DNA of 64,000 nucleotides, from contig CAUJLY010000006.1 of assembly GCA_963281155.1 (NCBI GenBank), forward strand, positions 6,634,001-6,698,000, written 5' to 3'. Positions 46,401 to 58,396 of this stretch are shown here, piece by piece. A program made the translations under genes and the position numbers. The notes below the pieces were generated by a model that was not told where the DNA came from, made no database searches, and saw nothing but the letters and a program-made list of their open reading frames with translations. This DNA comes from Rhabditophanes sp. KR3021 (taxonomy: Eukaryota > Nematoda > Chromadorea > Rhabditida > Alloionematidae). The first letter of the stretch is position 1. The number at the start of each line of letters is the position of its first letter.

Positions 46401-49400
46401 GATTTATGAAAAATACTGCAATTCGGTTAAACTAACAATGATAAATTATGTGTTGTTGCTTTAAATTAAGTGAGATTAAAAGTATCAATACTCCAATTTA
46501 AAAAGGCCTTTGATTTAAATATTGATATCAAATGAATACCACAAAAAATAGCTGTGTAAAGTAGAGAAATATAATATTATATCCTATACGCTTCTTCCAA
46601 GCCTGGGTAATTGGAATGCAGCAACTTAGATTATATTTTGTTGTGCGTCAGGTCTGTGAACGAATCGGATAATAATTTAGATGATGATCGAATATAGTTG
46701 AGTTAAACTTTTCCTCATAAATGATGTTGGAAGAAAAAAGTTAAACCTAAAAGTATTAGTGCTTTATAGTAATGTATCCTGCTTCAAAATATATCACAAA
46801 ACTATAAAGAAGCAATGGAACGACAAATTGATTAAGAGAATGTCAGGTCTAGATGAGATCAAAATATTTACAATATATTTATTATGAAAACAATTGCGTA
46901 TAATACAAAAAAGATGTTGATAACCTGAGTGAAGAAAAACATTCTTTCTTTGCTGAGCCAAGTTATTAATATAGAATAAATCTCTCCTCAATATCCAGAT
47001 AAAGCTGCATATTAAACAAAAGTGTATTCTATACAGTTTATATACACATTTAATGTATGTATATGAATCTCAGAAAAGTATGATTACCTACGAATAATGT
47101 TAGGAAGTCTCATAAATTTTGATGTATGGATGTTCAAAGAAGATGATCACCATCCTCGATAACGCAACTTTCAATTGTGTATGAATATGTAGCGTGTACA
47201 ACTGTCCAACTAAACAATAATTTTTCTTTTTAATATCAATTTCAGATAATACTCTTTGACGTTAATGTCAAATAAAATTGTTATATTATATATGTTTAGG
47301 TGACAAGAGTTGATACTTTGTCCTGTTCTTAATTCTATACTTAACTATGACCCTTTCCTTTAAAGAACAGGGAAACGAATAAATATATATGAAAATGAAT
47401 AAAAACTATATTAAATTCATTTTTGGCGACGATGAAAGTAAGAATAGTGAATTGCTATAAAATATATACCAATTTTGTGTAAACATACGAACAAGTAGCA
47501 TGGAAAATAATAATATTTGGTATAGGCGCGACTTCTTGCTACTTACTGATTGTGTCGTCGGCACCAACTCGCTTTACTCCATTATCTCATTAAAAATTCG
47601 CGGAGACTTAATCATTATGATATCAATAAATGTGTGATTTTACAATTATTTGTTGCTTAAAAAAGCAATAGATTGAATGTTACCTTAATCGTCCGTAATA
47701 GATAAAATTAATTAATTGTCGGTGATACGTTGACTTTCAGTTGATTATAAGTGGGGCCAACAATATGTCACAAAAACTAGCGCTGCTTTTAAAAAATTAC
47801 CTATCTTTGTCTTTTGATTAGGAATTATGATAGATATTCTTTTTATTAATACTCGTAAACACATCAAAGATAATAGTAAATGGAAAGTCTTTATGAACTA
47901 AAACTTTGAGAATTAAGATTATCTTTTACGGAATTATATTTGATTGGCAAAAAAACAGTTAATTTGAATGGTCTAAAAATGATTACTTTTCATAAAATTA
48001 AATTGAATGCTTACAATAATCACTTAATTTATCAATTGTTAGCAATTCGTTTAGACAAGAGTATGCGCATATGTTATTAAATTTACATGTAAACTGCAGG
48101 TTTTGTGACAAGCAATCTTGTCGTTTTTTATAGGTATTAGATAGTCTGACTAATAATTCGTAAAAGCTCATATATTTTGAATAAATTAAATAATTTGATA
48201 AATTGTGATAATATATCGGGTGTTGTATGTAGTCTTTTATTATTTTAAGTAATTTTACATTTAACCTTTTCTTAATTTTTAGTTAATAAATAAATGAAAG
48301 TGGAAAAGATGATTTTTTTATCAACAAATGTATTGATTATAACAAGTTAAGTTAAAATATTAGTCAACAAAAGTGTCTAAAAGGCAAAGAATTTGCAAGT
48401 ATATGCATGTGTATATGTTGACAAAGCTGTAGTCTGGTTCAGACATTTCATGATTAAATAAGCTATAAAAATACTGCAAAATTGATATTGTATAGATGAT
48501 AAATTAAAGGTTAGTTTAGACCTTGCCAATAAGCAACCAATGACTTAAAATTATTATCACCACTAATATGTATATAATTGCAAATTTAAGAAAAAAATCT
48601 GAAAGCCTGTTTTAAATGAAGAATATTCTCAAAATGAATTTATTTATACATATGTATATATCTACTAAAGGAAACAATCAAAGCAGCCATTTTTCTTTTT
48701 TATGGAATTTTCGGCAACTACATTACTTGTATGTGATATTTAAGAGTATTTTTTGGGGCTGATGTCTAGAGCAACATTGCTATAGATGGTATGCTGGGTA
48801 ATGCTCGAATTTAGTAGAAAGACCCATGCTTAATAACGCAAATTGAATTATAATGTATTAGCAAAATAAAGAAACATTGCTAACCATGCGATTCATAACA
48901 ATTGACTACCATTATCTGCCAAGATTTTGAATCACATAAACTAAAATAAGGTATGTCATGCAAATAATAATTTAATTTTTTAGACCTGTATCTTACTTAT
49001 TCAAATATTTATTCTACAAAAGTAAATGGTAAAGAATAATCTCAAGCTTTGAAATATGAGTAAGATTGATAAATAATAATTAAAAATAAACTTTGTATCT
49101 TCTAAACAATTCATTCATATAAAATAAATAAGCTTTCAAAAATAAATTGTCTTTTTAAAATATAATAACGAAAATGGCTAAAATATTAAGCAATTACATG
49201 TGTGGAGAATAATGATTTAGTTTAAATTGGTATATCATTTAAAATATCAACAACAATACACAGATATTGTTTTGTGTCAGAATACGAAATTAATAATAAT
49301 AAAGTTAAGCAAAGTAGGGAGAAGGAATATATGTTTAAATATACATTTGCAATTTGAAGTCAATTTAAGTAATTAATTATGTCAAGATGCTTTGTAACAG

Positions 49401-50859
49401 ATAGTGTCCAAAGTCACCCTCTGAGATAGACAAATTTCGCACAAGAGAAGCTTAACAATATTTAAATTATTTTTGCCGAAATTAAAAATCAATGTTTTCA
49501 AAACTTGAATGGTAACTATTTGTAAAAATAATTAATACAATTAGCAAGATAGTAAATAATTAAATTAAAAATTGGATCCAATCTAAATAAATTTAATTAT
49601 AAAGTATAAACGCTAAATTGTAATAAGAAAATATTTTTATCAAATAAAAACTAAACAATACAGTTTGTCAATTGCAATTTAAAATAAAAACTGAATTTGC
49701 TGGAGTCGTATTCCCTATCAAATAACCTTTCCTCCAGATGTTTAAATGTTTAAATATTTTTTCAAACTTAAATAATGTAAGATCATATTTTACCATAAAA
49801 CGATTCTTAAATAAATATGAGTATTATATTAGGAGGTAGACTGAAAGAAGCAGGTGAATGTATGAGTCATATTAAGTTTTAAAGCACATAGATTTGAGTT
49901 TTTACGAATGTAAGCATACTCGTTATCATGAAGAGCATGATCTATAGACAAAATTGAAGTAAATATAAACACATTTGTATGCATGATTCTAAAAATAATG
50001 CATATTCTGTAGTATTATTTTTGTAAAAATTTAGATATAGAGATGTATATTCATGCTTGCTTTGAAAAAGTGCGCAATTTATAAGTATACCATGATTTCT
50101 GTTTTAATTATGACTAATACAAATTTATATGTTAATATGTATTAAAGCAATGGATTTATATATATACAAATACTTTTGTAAGATGATATTGGACGCATTC
50201 CCTTTTTCCTTTTCAAATATTATAGTTTTGTACGTAGATGGAAGAAGTACGTGTTGAGGTGTCAAAGGAGTTGTTTATTTTATTATGAATCGAAATTTGC
50301 TTTTTCTTAAACATCGAATTGTGTATTATTCATTTGCTGATTATGATTTGACTCATGGCTTTAAGATTGATAATACGTTTGTATTTAAAAACATCACGTT
50401 TAGAAAAAAATTTAAAATTTTGTATTTTTATGCATAAAATTTAGATAAACTATTTATATATTATTTAAATGCACTCCCAATAAATTGTTTTTACTTAGAT
50501 CTTAATAACAAATTAAGTGTAAAGGCATGCTTTATCGTTTATGATATATAGTCATCATGCATAAAAAAGCTGTGTATATTGTGCTGATAAGAAATAATTA
50601 TTTGATCATAACATTTCACCAGATTATAACCATAGTTAGATAATGAGGCTAACGATATTTCATACTTAAAATTATTTTTTTGTACGATCAATTTTAACAT
50701 ATCAAGATCACATTTATTGAAAAAACTTTATCTTGGGTGTGTTAAGTTTTTCTTTCCTTATAATCAAGTCAATATTAATACTGATTTTATTATTTTTATA
50801 ATCAGAAAGTTTTTCCGTATTATTTTTCTATATTTTTAATTTTTATTTTAGAAAATTCG
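46401..50859. other. Gene-free gap of about 4.5 kb between divergent genes
   Basis: The two flanking genes point away from each other, so both promoters should lie here. The sequence is AT-rich with no ORF showing family resemblance and no recognised RNA gene or repeat. TTTTATTTTAG at 50841-50851, just before the next ATG, is a likely trans-splice acceptor. Confidence 0.45.
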
Positions 50860-53142
50860 ATGAACTATAATATTTTAATTGAAGATAAGCACAAATTGTT
50901 ACCTACGACTAAAATAGTAGATAATGAATTAAAGCATGAAGTTTTAAATGACGATTTAAATAGTTTTGCAAAACTTAAAACCAAAATATATAAAATAGTT
51001 TATGACCACAAAAAAGAATATAAATCTCCAAAAAGCTGTGGTTCCAGATTAAGCGCAATATTAACGTTTATTTTAATTTTAATTGCTCTTTTTGGAATTG
51101 GCTATTACTCATATGAGTTTGTTAGCAATATTTACAAATGTAGCCGGTTTTCAAACTGTTTTCCCCATAACACACATACTCCAAAGTATTTACAAATTAA
51201 TTCGAAAGAACAATGTCGGAGTTTAATATCTAATAAATGCGATGATCCTATTTTATCAGTAAGATCAGGTGTCGGAAACTTGGAACTAATTAAAAAAATA
51301 GTTGACAATAAAGAATTTGATGAATACACTTCACCAGAAATAATTAATACCGTAACAACAGTGTGGAACGCTTGTATAAATGCAATTAATGAAAACACCC
51401 ATTCTAAAAATGTAAGAAAAATACACGATATTCTAAAAGTATTAAAATCTTCTACTGGAATTGAATTTTCAACTACAAAAGAACAAAGGGACACGAAGAG
51501 AAATGGAGATGTTCCTAAGCAAATTGCTGAAAGCGTTGCCTTAGCTGATAAAGTGTTTGGCATAGCTACTTTAATCAAAAGTGACATCGTTATCAACAAA
51601 GAATTTGTATCAAGTAAAACTAAGATGGATTCTGCGTTATCAATTGTGACCCTAGATAGTGCGAGAAAGTTGTTTGATTTGCATTCAAAGAAAGAGAACA
51701 TGAAAACCGTTACCAGCCAAATTAAAACAATCTTCACTAATACTTCAGATAATGACATCAAACGAATTGCAGAAGATCTAATTGAATTCGACACAAATTT
51801 ATTAAGTTTTAATGATGATTATCAGAAAATTGCAAAGGAGTTTACAATCATGGAGACTACCCTAACCCCACAGGTTATTGACTTTAGTAGTTATTTCAAC
51901 AGATATGCTATTGATGACTCAGGATTAAAGGAGCACATGAGTAGTGACGTCTTCAAATTTATTATCAAAGATACTGTCATATTTGACAAGCTGAATGCTC
52001 TATTCTGGTCTGGAAAGGTTAAGAGCTCAACTGTTATAAATTATATTCTTTACAAAATAATTGATCACCACCTTAATGTTAAACCACGCTCATCTAAAGA
52101 ATGTAATAATGTCATTGGGGAGTATTTTCCTCTTTTGGTATTGAAAGCTCACACCTTTGAATACCCAAGCCATTTGTTGGAAGATTTGGAAGAGAAAACT
52201 TCTAAGTTGGCTGACAATGTTATTAAATCAGCTCAACATTTGATTTCAAACATTAATTATTTGGACGAATTTAAGAAGGAAGAATGGATTCAAGAATTAG
52301 GGGGAATTCGTGTAATTATTGGAGCCCCAAGAAGAGTCCTAAGTAGCTACAAGATTTTTGATAATTATGATGATTTAGTCATTTCATCTAAAAACTCCTT
52401 CTATGATATTATGTTGAAATTAAGGAGATTTAAAGAAATGAGAAAACAAAAATCTTTGTATATTCCTCAAAATATTGATGAGTATTTGTTTTCTTTCACC
52501 GATGTAGCACAAGGAAATATACATTATTCCGAAGAAGCCAATATCCTAATTATTCCATTTGAAGTATTGAAATTTATTGAGATTAATGGAGTTAAAAAAG
52601 CTAATATCATTAACACACTTATCGCAAAGGAGCTTACTAAATTTCTAATTACAAAGGAAAATTTTATGGCTAGAAACGGAGGAACAAATGTTTATAAGTC
52701 CAAATTTGGTAAAGGTATGTCAAATTAATATTTAGCTTCCCTATTTTAGTATTTAATTTTAGCGCTATCATGTATAGTAGAAAAAGCAAAGCATGAGAAT
52801 ATAGCTCAAACTAGATCTATTTCAGATCTTGAAGAAGTGACTTGCTCTATTGCTGCAATCAGAATCGCATATTCTGCATATTTAACTGATTTAGTTAAAA
52901 ATCCAGCCACAATTTCAAGAATCCATGGAAAATATGGAATGAAGAATGTGATGAACCCAAAAATTGAAAAGAACTTTTATCTTGACATTAAACCATTCCT
53001 TTGTAACATTAATGATCACCAAATTCGTAATTTTGTCGACAAGACAATTCAAACCTTTGACTCCTACCAACATGCTTTTAATTGTTCTTCTCCAAATCAC
53101 GTTGAACTATGCCATGTATTTCCGGACAATCACAAAGTCTAA
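50860..53142 (+). CDS. Neprilysin-like M13 family protein, predicted inactive
   Basis: M13 members are type II membrane zinc peptidases that trim extracellular peptides. Exons 50860-52714 and 52763-53142 (48-bp intron) give 744 residues, the family length. Residues 1-62 are cytosolic, 64-86 are a membrane anchor (LSAILTFILILIALFGIGYY), and the rest is an ectodomain with scattered cysteines. The position of the zinc motif reads IAKELTK (Lys590, Glu591, Lys594), so both histidines of HExxH are lysines. The third-ligand motif ExxxD reads EEVTC (Glu642...Cys646), so its aspartate is also lost. C-terminal landmarks survive: FNCSSPNHVELCHVF matches the FHC...C-x-V-[WF] end of neprilysin. Without ligands it should not bind catalytic zinc. 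A decoy, receptor or binding role is inference. The frame is intact, so it is not a simple pseudogene. Confidence 0.82.
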
Positions 53143-53509
53143 TTGAAAATAGCTCTGGCTCAATTGACACAAATAACAAAATAACAAAATAACATTTATT
53201 TAATGAGTATTACACATTCGAATAATTAACGATTGTTCTACTCTAATTTGATTATCCAATTAATTATTTTTTTATAAAGCTTGATTCTATAATAAAAATA
53301 GTTGTTGTTTTGTGTAATATAATTGATAATTCATATTCGTTGCATTATTAAAATTATAAACAGGCAACGAAGATTGAACAAAATATCAAAGTTCTTTGGA
53401 AACTAAGTGTTAGTGCAAATTCGAATATTGTTTAAAACATGTTGGAAAGTCGTTCTATTTTCCATACAAAACATCATATGATATAGTCTTATATTTAACA
53501 TTAATTTAA
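53143..53509. other. Spacer of about 370 bp
   Basis: AT-rich spacer between two plus-strand genes. It holds the 3' UTR of the M13 gene and the short upstream region of TM2D2. No splice acceptor close to the TM2D2 ATG was noticed. Confidence 0.4.
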
Positions 53510-54166
53510 ATGACAAATTTAGTAACATTGGTTTTTCCATTGCTTGTAATACTTCCTAAAAGTCAAAGTTATGATACAGCCGACAATTACCAGCCTAATG
53601 AATATACTGCAACATGTTATACAGAAATAGAACAGCCATTTCCTGAACATCCAATGGTGCCGTGTTCATTTCTAGATTACAGATTTATTAAATGTTACAG
53701 ACTTATTAAGAAGAATGGTACAATGGTTAGTATTATTTAAATTTCGTATTAAATAATAAATAATACTCCAATTTAGGAAACAAAGTGTATTAGAGATCCA
53801 AAAACAGGTATACCAGAAAAGATAAACGTGAGCTGTGTTGTTTATCCATGTATTGAATGCTCTGGAACACGCAATTTTACGCGGGAAACGTCATGTGTAA
53901 CGTAAGAAAGAGAAATAATTATGCCAATCATTAATATGATGTTTTGTTTTAGATATAATGGCCATTACTTTATGACAAACTTACTTTATTCAATTTTCCT
54001 TGGATTTTGCGGAATAGATAGATTCAGTTTGGGGCATATGTCTAGCGCTTTCGTAAAATTAATAACATTGGGAGGACTGGGAATATGGTGGATCATTGAT
54101 ATAGTGCTACTTGTTACAGGATATTTAACTCCTGCAGACGGATCATTATGGGAGCCCTTTAATTAG
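53510..54166 (+). CDS. TM2 domain protein, TM2D2 type
   Basis: Exons 53510-53725, 53777-53901 and 53953-54166 (introns of 51 and 51 bp) give 184 residues. A signal peptide ([16 protein letters not shown]) is followed by a cysteine-rich ectodomain containing [13 protein letters not shown] and [13 protein letters not shown]. Then comes the TM2 module: [18 protein letters not shown], the loop GIDRFSLGH holding the conserved DRF triad, and a second helix [17 protein letters not shown]. The close of the protein, [11 protein letters not shown], matches the PSDGSNW end of TM2D2 better than TM2D1 or TM2D3. In Drosophila the three TM2D proteins act together in Notch signalling at the membrane. The function here is by homology. 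Confidence 0.92.
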
Positions 54167-54423
54167 CAGTGCTATAAATATTTGCAAATAATCAAGACAT
54201 TACTGGTATAGAATATTTATTTTTGTTCTTGCATACAAAGATGAACATTATAGCTAAATTAAGCATAAACGCAAGTTCATACGTTTCCTTGTGTATGAGC
54301 AATGATAATTTTTCTTAATTGTTGCGATTGTTCAAAAACTTTTAACTTGAAAGAGTAAAAATATTTATACCAGTTATTAAATTTGGAGTATATTTTATTT
54401 AACTTTAAAATTCATAAAGGTAC

Positions 54424-55639
54424 TTAATTAGTCTCCCGAATTAACATTCTTGAACTGACAGGAGTAACAATATCATTTGGAACTGTAATAACCCAGCTGT
54501 ACCCATATCCGTTTTTATACTGAATAGGTGGAACATATTGCCCATTTAATGACCCCATTCCGCAAAATTTAAGCCACCATCCACTGAGATGAAAATCGCT
54601 CACACATGGACCATATAAAGCATTGTTTCTGTCAATTGTGGAAAATGGATACATATTATGAACAGTGAAATCATCCCAACCTCCCGCAGTTGCTGATCCT
54701 GAAGCATTCGAAATTTTGAGTGTGTAATTGGTAAATTCGGGCATCAATCTAAAATCAAAACTACCATTCCATGAAACGGTTTTGTCTGTATTTGTTCCAT
54801 TTCTGTCTCCGTTAATTTCAACTCTTAGTTTGAATGGACCAATAGATCCAGTTAAAGCAGAAACTGCATGATTACCAAGCCAAAAGTTATAGTTTCCAGA
54901 TAAATCTCCAAAACCATCTTTGTATTCCTGCCATGTTTTGTCATAGAATGAGGTTGTCCCATCATCTCTTTTTTGAATAACAATCCAACCACCTCCGTCA
55001 GTTGTCATATCACATTGGACGTTAACTAATTCTCCTTGGACATTGATTAAATATTCACCGGATGGTGCATTTGGGTTATTCATTAGAACATCTTTGCAAC
55101 TGTAAACTTCTGGCGGAGAAACACACATAAAGCAGTAAAGCGAATTTTTATCAGCTAGATCCTGAAATACATTTGAATTAACCTAGCAACATAAAAAATA
55201 AACAAACCCATTTTAAAGTTGCAAAGTCATAGTAAACACCAACTTGTAAACTAAAATTAGTTGGTGGCTTAGCCCAGTTTGTATATGTTTTAGGTTCTCC
55301 GGAATACCATTGATAATCTTTTGAAATGCTCTCGTAGTACAATCCAATCCATCCTCTGTTGTGGCATCTGCTGTGAGTAGCAGCGTATTTATCAAAATAT
55401 TCTGAAACAGCGTGATTTTTGATCAGGGTTTCAATTGAAACAAGATTTCCGTGGAATTTTTTACAATGAAATTCAGCTTCGCTGATGGTATCAGTATGAT
55501 CAGAAACTACAGACCAGCATTGGCCCAAAACCTCGGAATATGTATATTTGTCGTGACAATGTGGAGGCTTTGTATCCGCAGTACTTTTATGTAAACACAA
55601 AAGCAAAATTGTAGAAAGCAAAAAACAATAAATTTTCAT
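54424..55639 (-). CDS. Secreted C-type lectin and fibrinogen-like protein
   Basis: Exons 55639-55208 and 55161-54424 (46-bp intron, phase 0) give 389 residues. A signal peptide (MKIYCFLLSTILLLCLHKS) precedes a C-type lectin-like domain at about 28-155 (HCHDKYTYSEVLGQCW start, then WIGLYYE, and LKWDLAD at the WND position). No EPN or QPD sugar motif is present; EPK occurs in a different setting. Residues 160-389 form a fibrinogen C-terminal domain: CKDVLMNN, then CDMTTDGGGWIVIQKR, and GWWLKFCGMGSLNGQY. The usual DxDND calcium loop before the second cysteine pair is replaced by STIDRNN. A CTLD joined to a fibrinogen domain in one secreted chain suggests an immune or recognition lectin. The TTTTTAG acceptor at 55662-55663 sits upstream of the ATG. 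Confidence 0.92.
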
Positions 55640-56230
55640 TGTCAGTAACACAATTTGATTTCTAAAAAGATCAAATTAACCAATAATGACAAGATTCCTT
55701 CTTTTAAAGGCAAAAACCAAGCATATGTTTTTAAATTGCATACATTAATAGGGTTTTATCATCAAAAATCTCCTATTACTTACTTTTTAATGTCCTACTA
55801 CTTATCTTTTAATATCTTAATCAAAATTGATAAAACAAGTCATCCAAACTAACCATAATTGGTAACACAAAAATGCAATAACCTTTTTGTGAATAATAAG
55901 TAACAATATCAATATAACAAAAGCACCACCATCGCCATATTAGAGATTCCTATGATTTTTAATATTTTAATCTTTGCCTAATAATTAATTATATTTTTTG
56001 CAACAAGTCCAATGTACTAAGATTAAAAAATGTTTATAGAATTGACAACATAATAACTAATTGGTATTTCCAAATAATAATACCTAAATTTTAATATAAT
56101 ACTTTATGCTATATTTGATATTGATATGAAAATTAGAAAAATGTATGATATAATTTCATGAAATTAAAATAATAAAGTTTGTACATAAACACCACGCTAT
56201 AAAATAAATTAATCAATCGTTGCTTGTTGT
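55640..56230. other. Gene-free gap of about 590 bp
   Basis: AT-rich spacer between two minus-strand genes, including the lectin outron and promoter. Nothing else was recognised. Confidence 0.4.
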
Positions 56231-56734
56231 TTATAAAGAATGTTTTAATACTGAAAGACGGCGACTTCGTGAGAATTCGTTAGCATTATAGATACGAATA
56301 ACATTGACTCTGATGCTTGTTTCTTGATCATACATCGAGCAGAACCATTGACTCTTTTCGGCGTTATCGTCTATAAAACTAACACTGCGTTCAATTTTAA
56401 TTGCAGTCATAATCCACTGAGTTTGAGATTCAAGCAAATAGGCTTCCATCTCTGACTAACAAATTAATGATAAATAATTAGACGGATCACAAGGTTTTTA
56501 GCTTACCGTCACATATTGCTGTATCAAATCAACATCAGGAGAATATTGTGTTAAAGCATCTTCAACAATTTGCTTGATGTATTCATTCTCACAATGCCAT
56601 TCTAAAAAGTAAGTATATTCACAAACTAAGGTAAATTTACCATAAATACTATCTTTGTCAAAAGAACCTTCCTTAATTAGTAAGCCGAACCCAATTGACA
56701 AAGCAAAAACCAAATAACGAATAAATAATGCCAT
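56231..56734 (-). CDS. Hypothetical small secreted protein
   Basis: Exons 56734-56507 and 56455-56231 (51-bp intron, phase 0) give 150 residues. MALFIRYLVFALSIGFGLL is a signal peptide. The mature part has three cysteines (VCEY, HCEN and FCSM) and a mostly alpha/beta-looking composition, ending in a basic SRSRRLSVLKHSL tail. The ATG at 56734 is chosen because the longer frame upstream begins only with a GTG and would bury the signal peptide. No family was recognised; the size allows a cystatin- or lipid-binding-like fold but nothing in the motifs proves it. Confidence 0.6.
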
Positions 56735-57386
56735 TAATGCAAACCCTTTAACGTCATATAGCACTTAATCATTATGCTAGCAACAATCGCAGCTTACTCT
56801 TTTTTCGATGCAATATTGATGTATATATCTAACTTGTACATCATTCTTATTTAACAACCTGATAAGTACGTATACACAAGATGCACAATTAAATTGAGTA
56901 ATAAAAGTAAGAATTTGTAAGAAACATACTTTTTAATGGGTATCAAATACTTACTAGACTATTTTTGACTATTCTTCACACTTTTAAATAAAAATGACAA
57001 ATTCGTGTGATACCTAATAATAATATTATTTTGTGTAGTAGTGACAAGGATGCAATAAAAATGACGAATGTTTGACTACGTTTATTTTATTAAATAATCA
57101 TTAAAAAGATGATAACAATGCACAGGAACTGCGGATGAAAATAAAAATAACTTTCAAAAATTGTGTTGTATGTTGAAAATAGGATCAAGAAAAGATTTTG
57201 AATATTTGAACGAATGCATTTGTGTCTGTGTTTGAAATTATAAATCTACCCGGTGAACAATTAGAAACACCTTGAGACAGGATGATAATGCAAAAGTAAA
57301 CATATATGTTTAGAGGAAATTTTTAAGTTAATTAGGAGGAATAATGTTAAAATTGGAATTATAGCTGTTACAAAAAAATATAAATC
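56735..57386. other. Gene-free gap of about 650 bp
   Basis: Spacer between two minus-strand genes. It carries the elongase 3' UTR at the right end. Nothing else was recognised. Confidence 0.4.
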
Positions 57387-58396
57387 TTAATCCATCCTCT
57401 GGACACGACGTCTTTGCTTTGAAGGTTGAGATGCTGACTGGAGTGGTTCAATTGTTTCATCATTGGAATTGATATCTGCCATAACTTTGGGTACAAAACT
57501 CTTAATTTCATCTGACTTTTTCTTATCTCCTACCACTTTCTTGTCATATTTGTTATTATTTGAAAGATAGGCTTTGTAAAAGAACTGGCAGAACAAGAGA
57601 AAATATGAAAAATAAATTCCAAAAGAGAAGAACAAGTTTTCCCAGGTTTGCTGGCATTGACCACCGGATGATTTGATGCGATAAACGGCAATTCCAATTG
57701 AAACTCCCCCGACCATCTAAAAATATGTCTAATTTATGATCTTTAATTATTAAAGCTTACTTGTAAAATTTGAAGAATTGTAGTAATCATAGCAGCAAAT
57801 TTAGGGACACGAATCTTCGCAGCACGGAGAGCGTAATAAGAATACATAACAGCGTGAACCATATAATTCATCCAAATAAACCATCTTCCAGAAGCAGTGT
57901 GATCCTTGTATGCGTGCCAAGTGTAGGCAAGAACAGTGATATGGTGATACCAATGCAAAAAGATCAATGGTCTTTTTCTAAGAACAATAAAAGCAGTATC
58001 TCCGAATTCAGCAACTTTTGACATAGCAAACATCTCGGTCCAAAATCCAGTAACTCCCATTGAAAATGAAGCCGAACAGATTGAATAAGTCATCGAATTG
58101 TCAAAGATCGACCAATACATTTCAGGTGTCATTCTTAAAACTCCGCAAATAGAAAAAATAGCTAATCCCAAGTTCCACAAAAGTAATGGTGTATCTAATT
58201 TGAAAGATGCCCTATTTCTCATGATTTTTTGTCCAACATAAATTGCAGCAACATATCCAATTGACCAAGTAAAAGAATGGTACCAATTTTCTTGCATCCA
58301 TGTGGTAGATCTTCTAGTGTCAAAGTTTTTTTCGAATGGCATTACAAAGGAGTCATTGCCTAATGAGTATGTCCTTTCATAGTCATATTGTGCCAT
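57387..58396 (-). CDS. Very-long-chain fatty acid elongase, ELOVL6/ELO-1-2 type
   Basis: Endoplasmic reticulum condensing enzyme (3-ketoacyl-CoA synthase) that adds two carbons from malonyl-CoA to fatty acyl-CoA. Exons 58396-57761 and 57716-57387 (44-bp intron, phase 0) give 321 residues. Hallmarks are the histidine box HWYHH at 148-152 within RKRPLIFLHWYHHITVL, the preceding KVAEFGDTAFIVLRK, and NYMVHAVMYSYYALRA. Several hydrophobic helices match the family topology. The sequence around the histidine box is closest to the ELOVL3/6 group, which acts on saturated C12-C16 and related chains. The C-terminus extends about 50 residues past the last helix as a charged tail ending RRRVQRMD, longer than in human ELOVL6. 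An acceptor (CTATTTTTAG, AG at 58410-58411) precedes the ATG. Confidence 0.94.
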
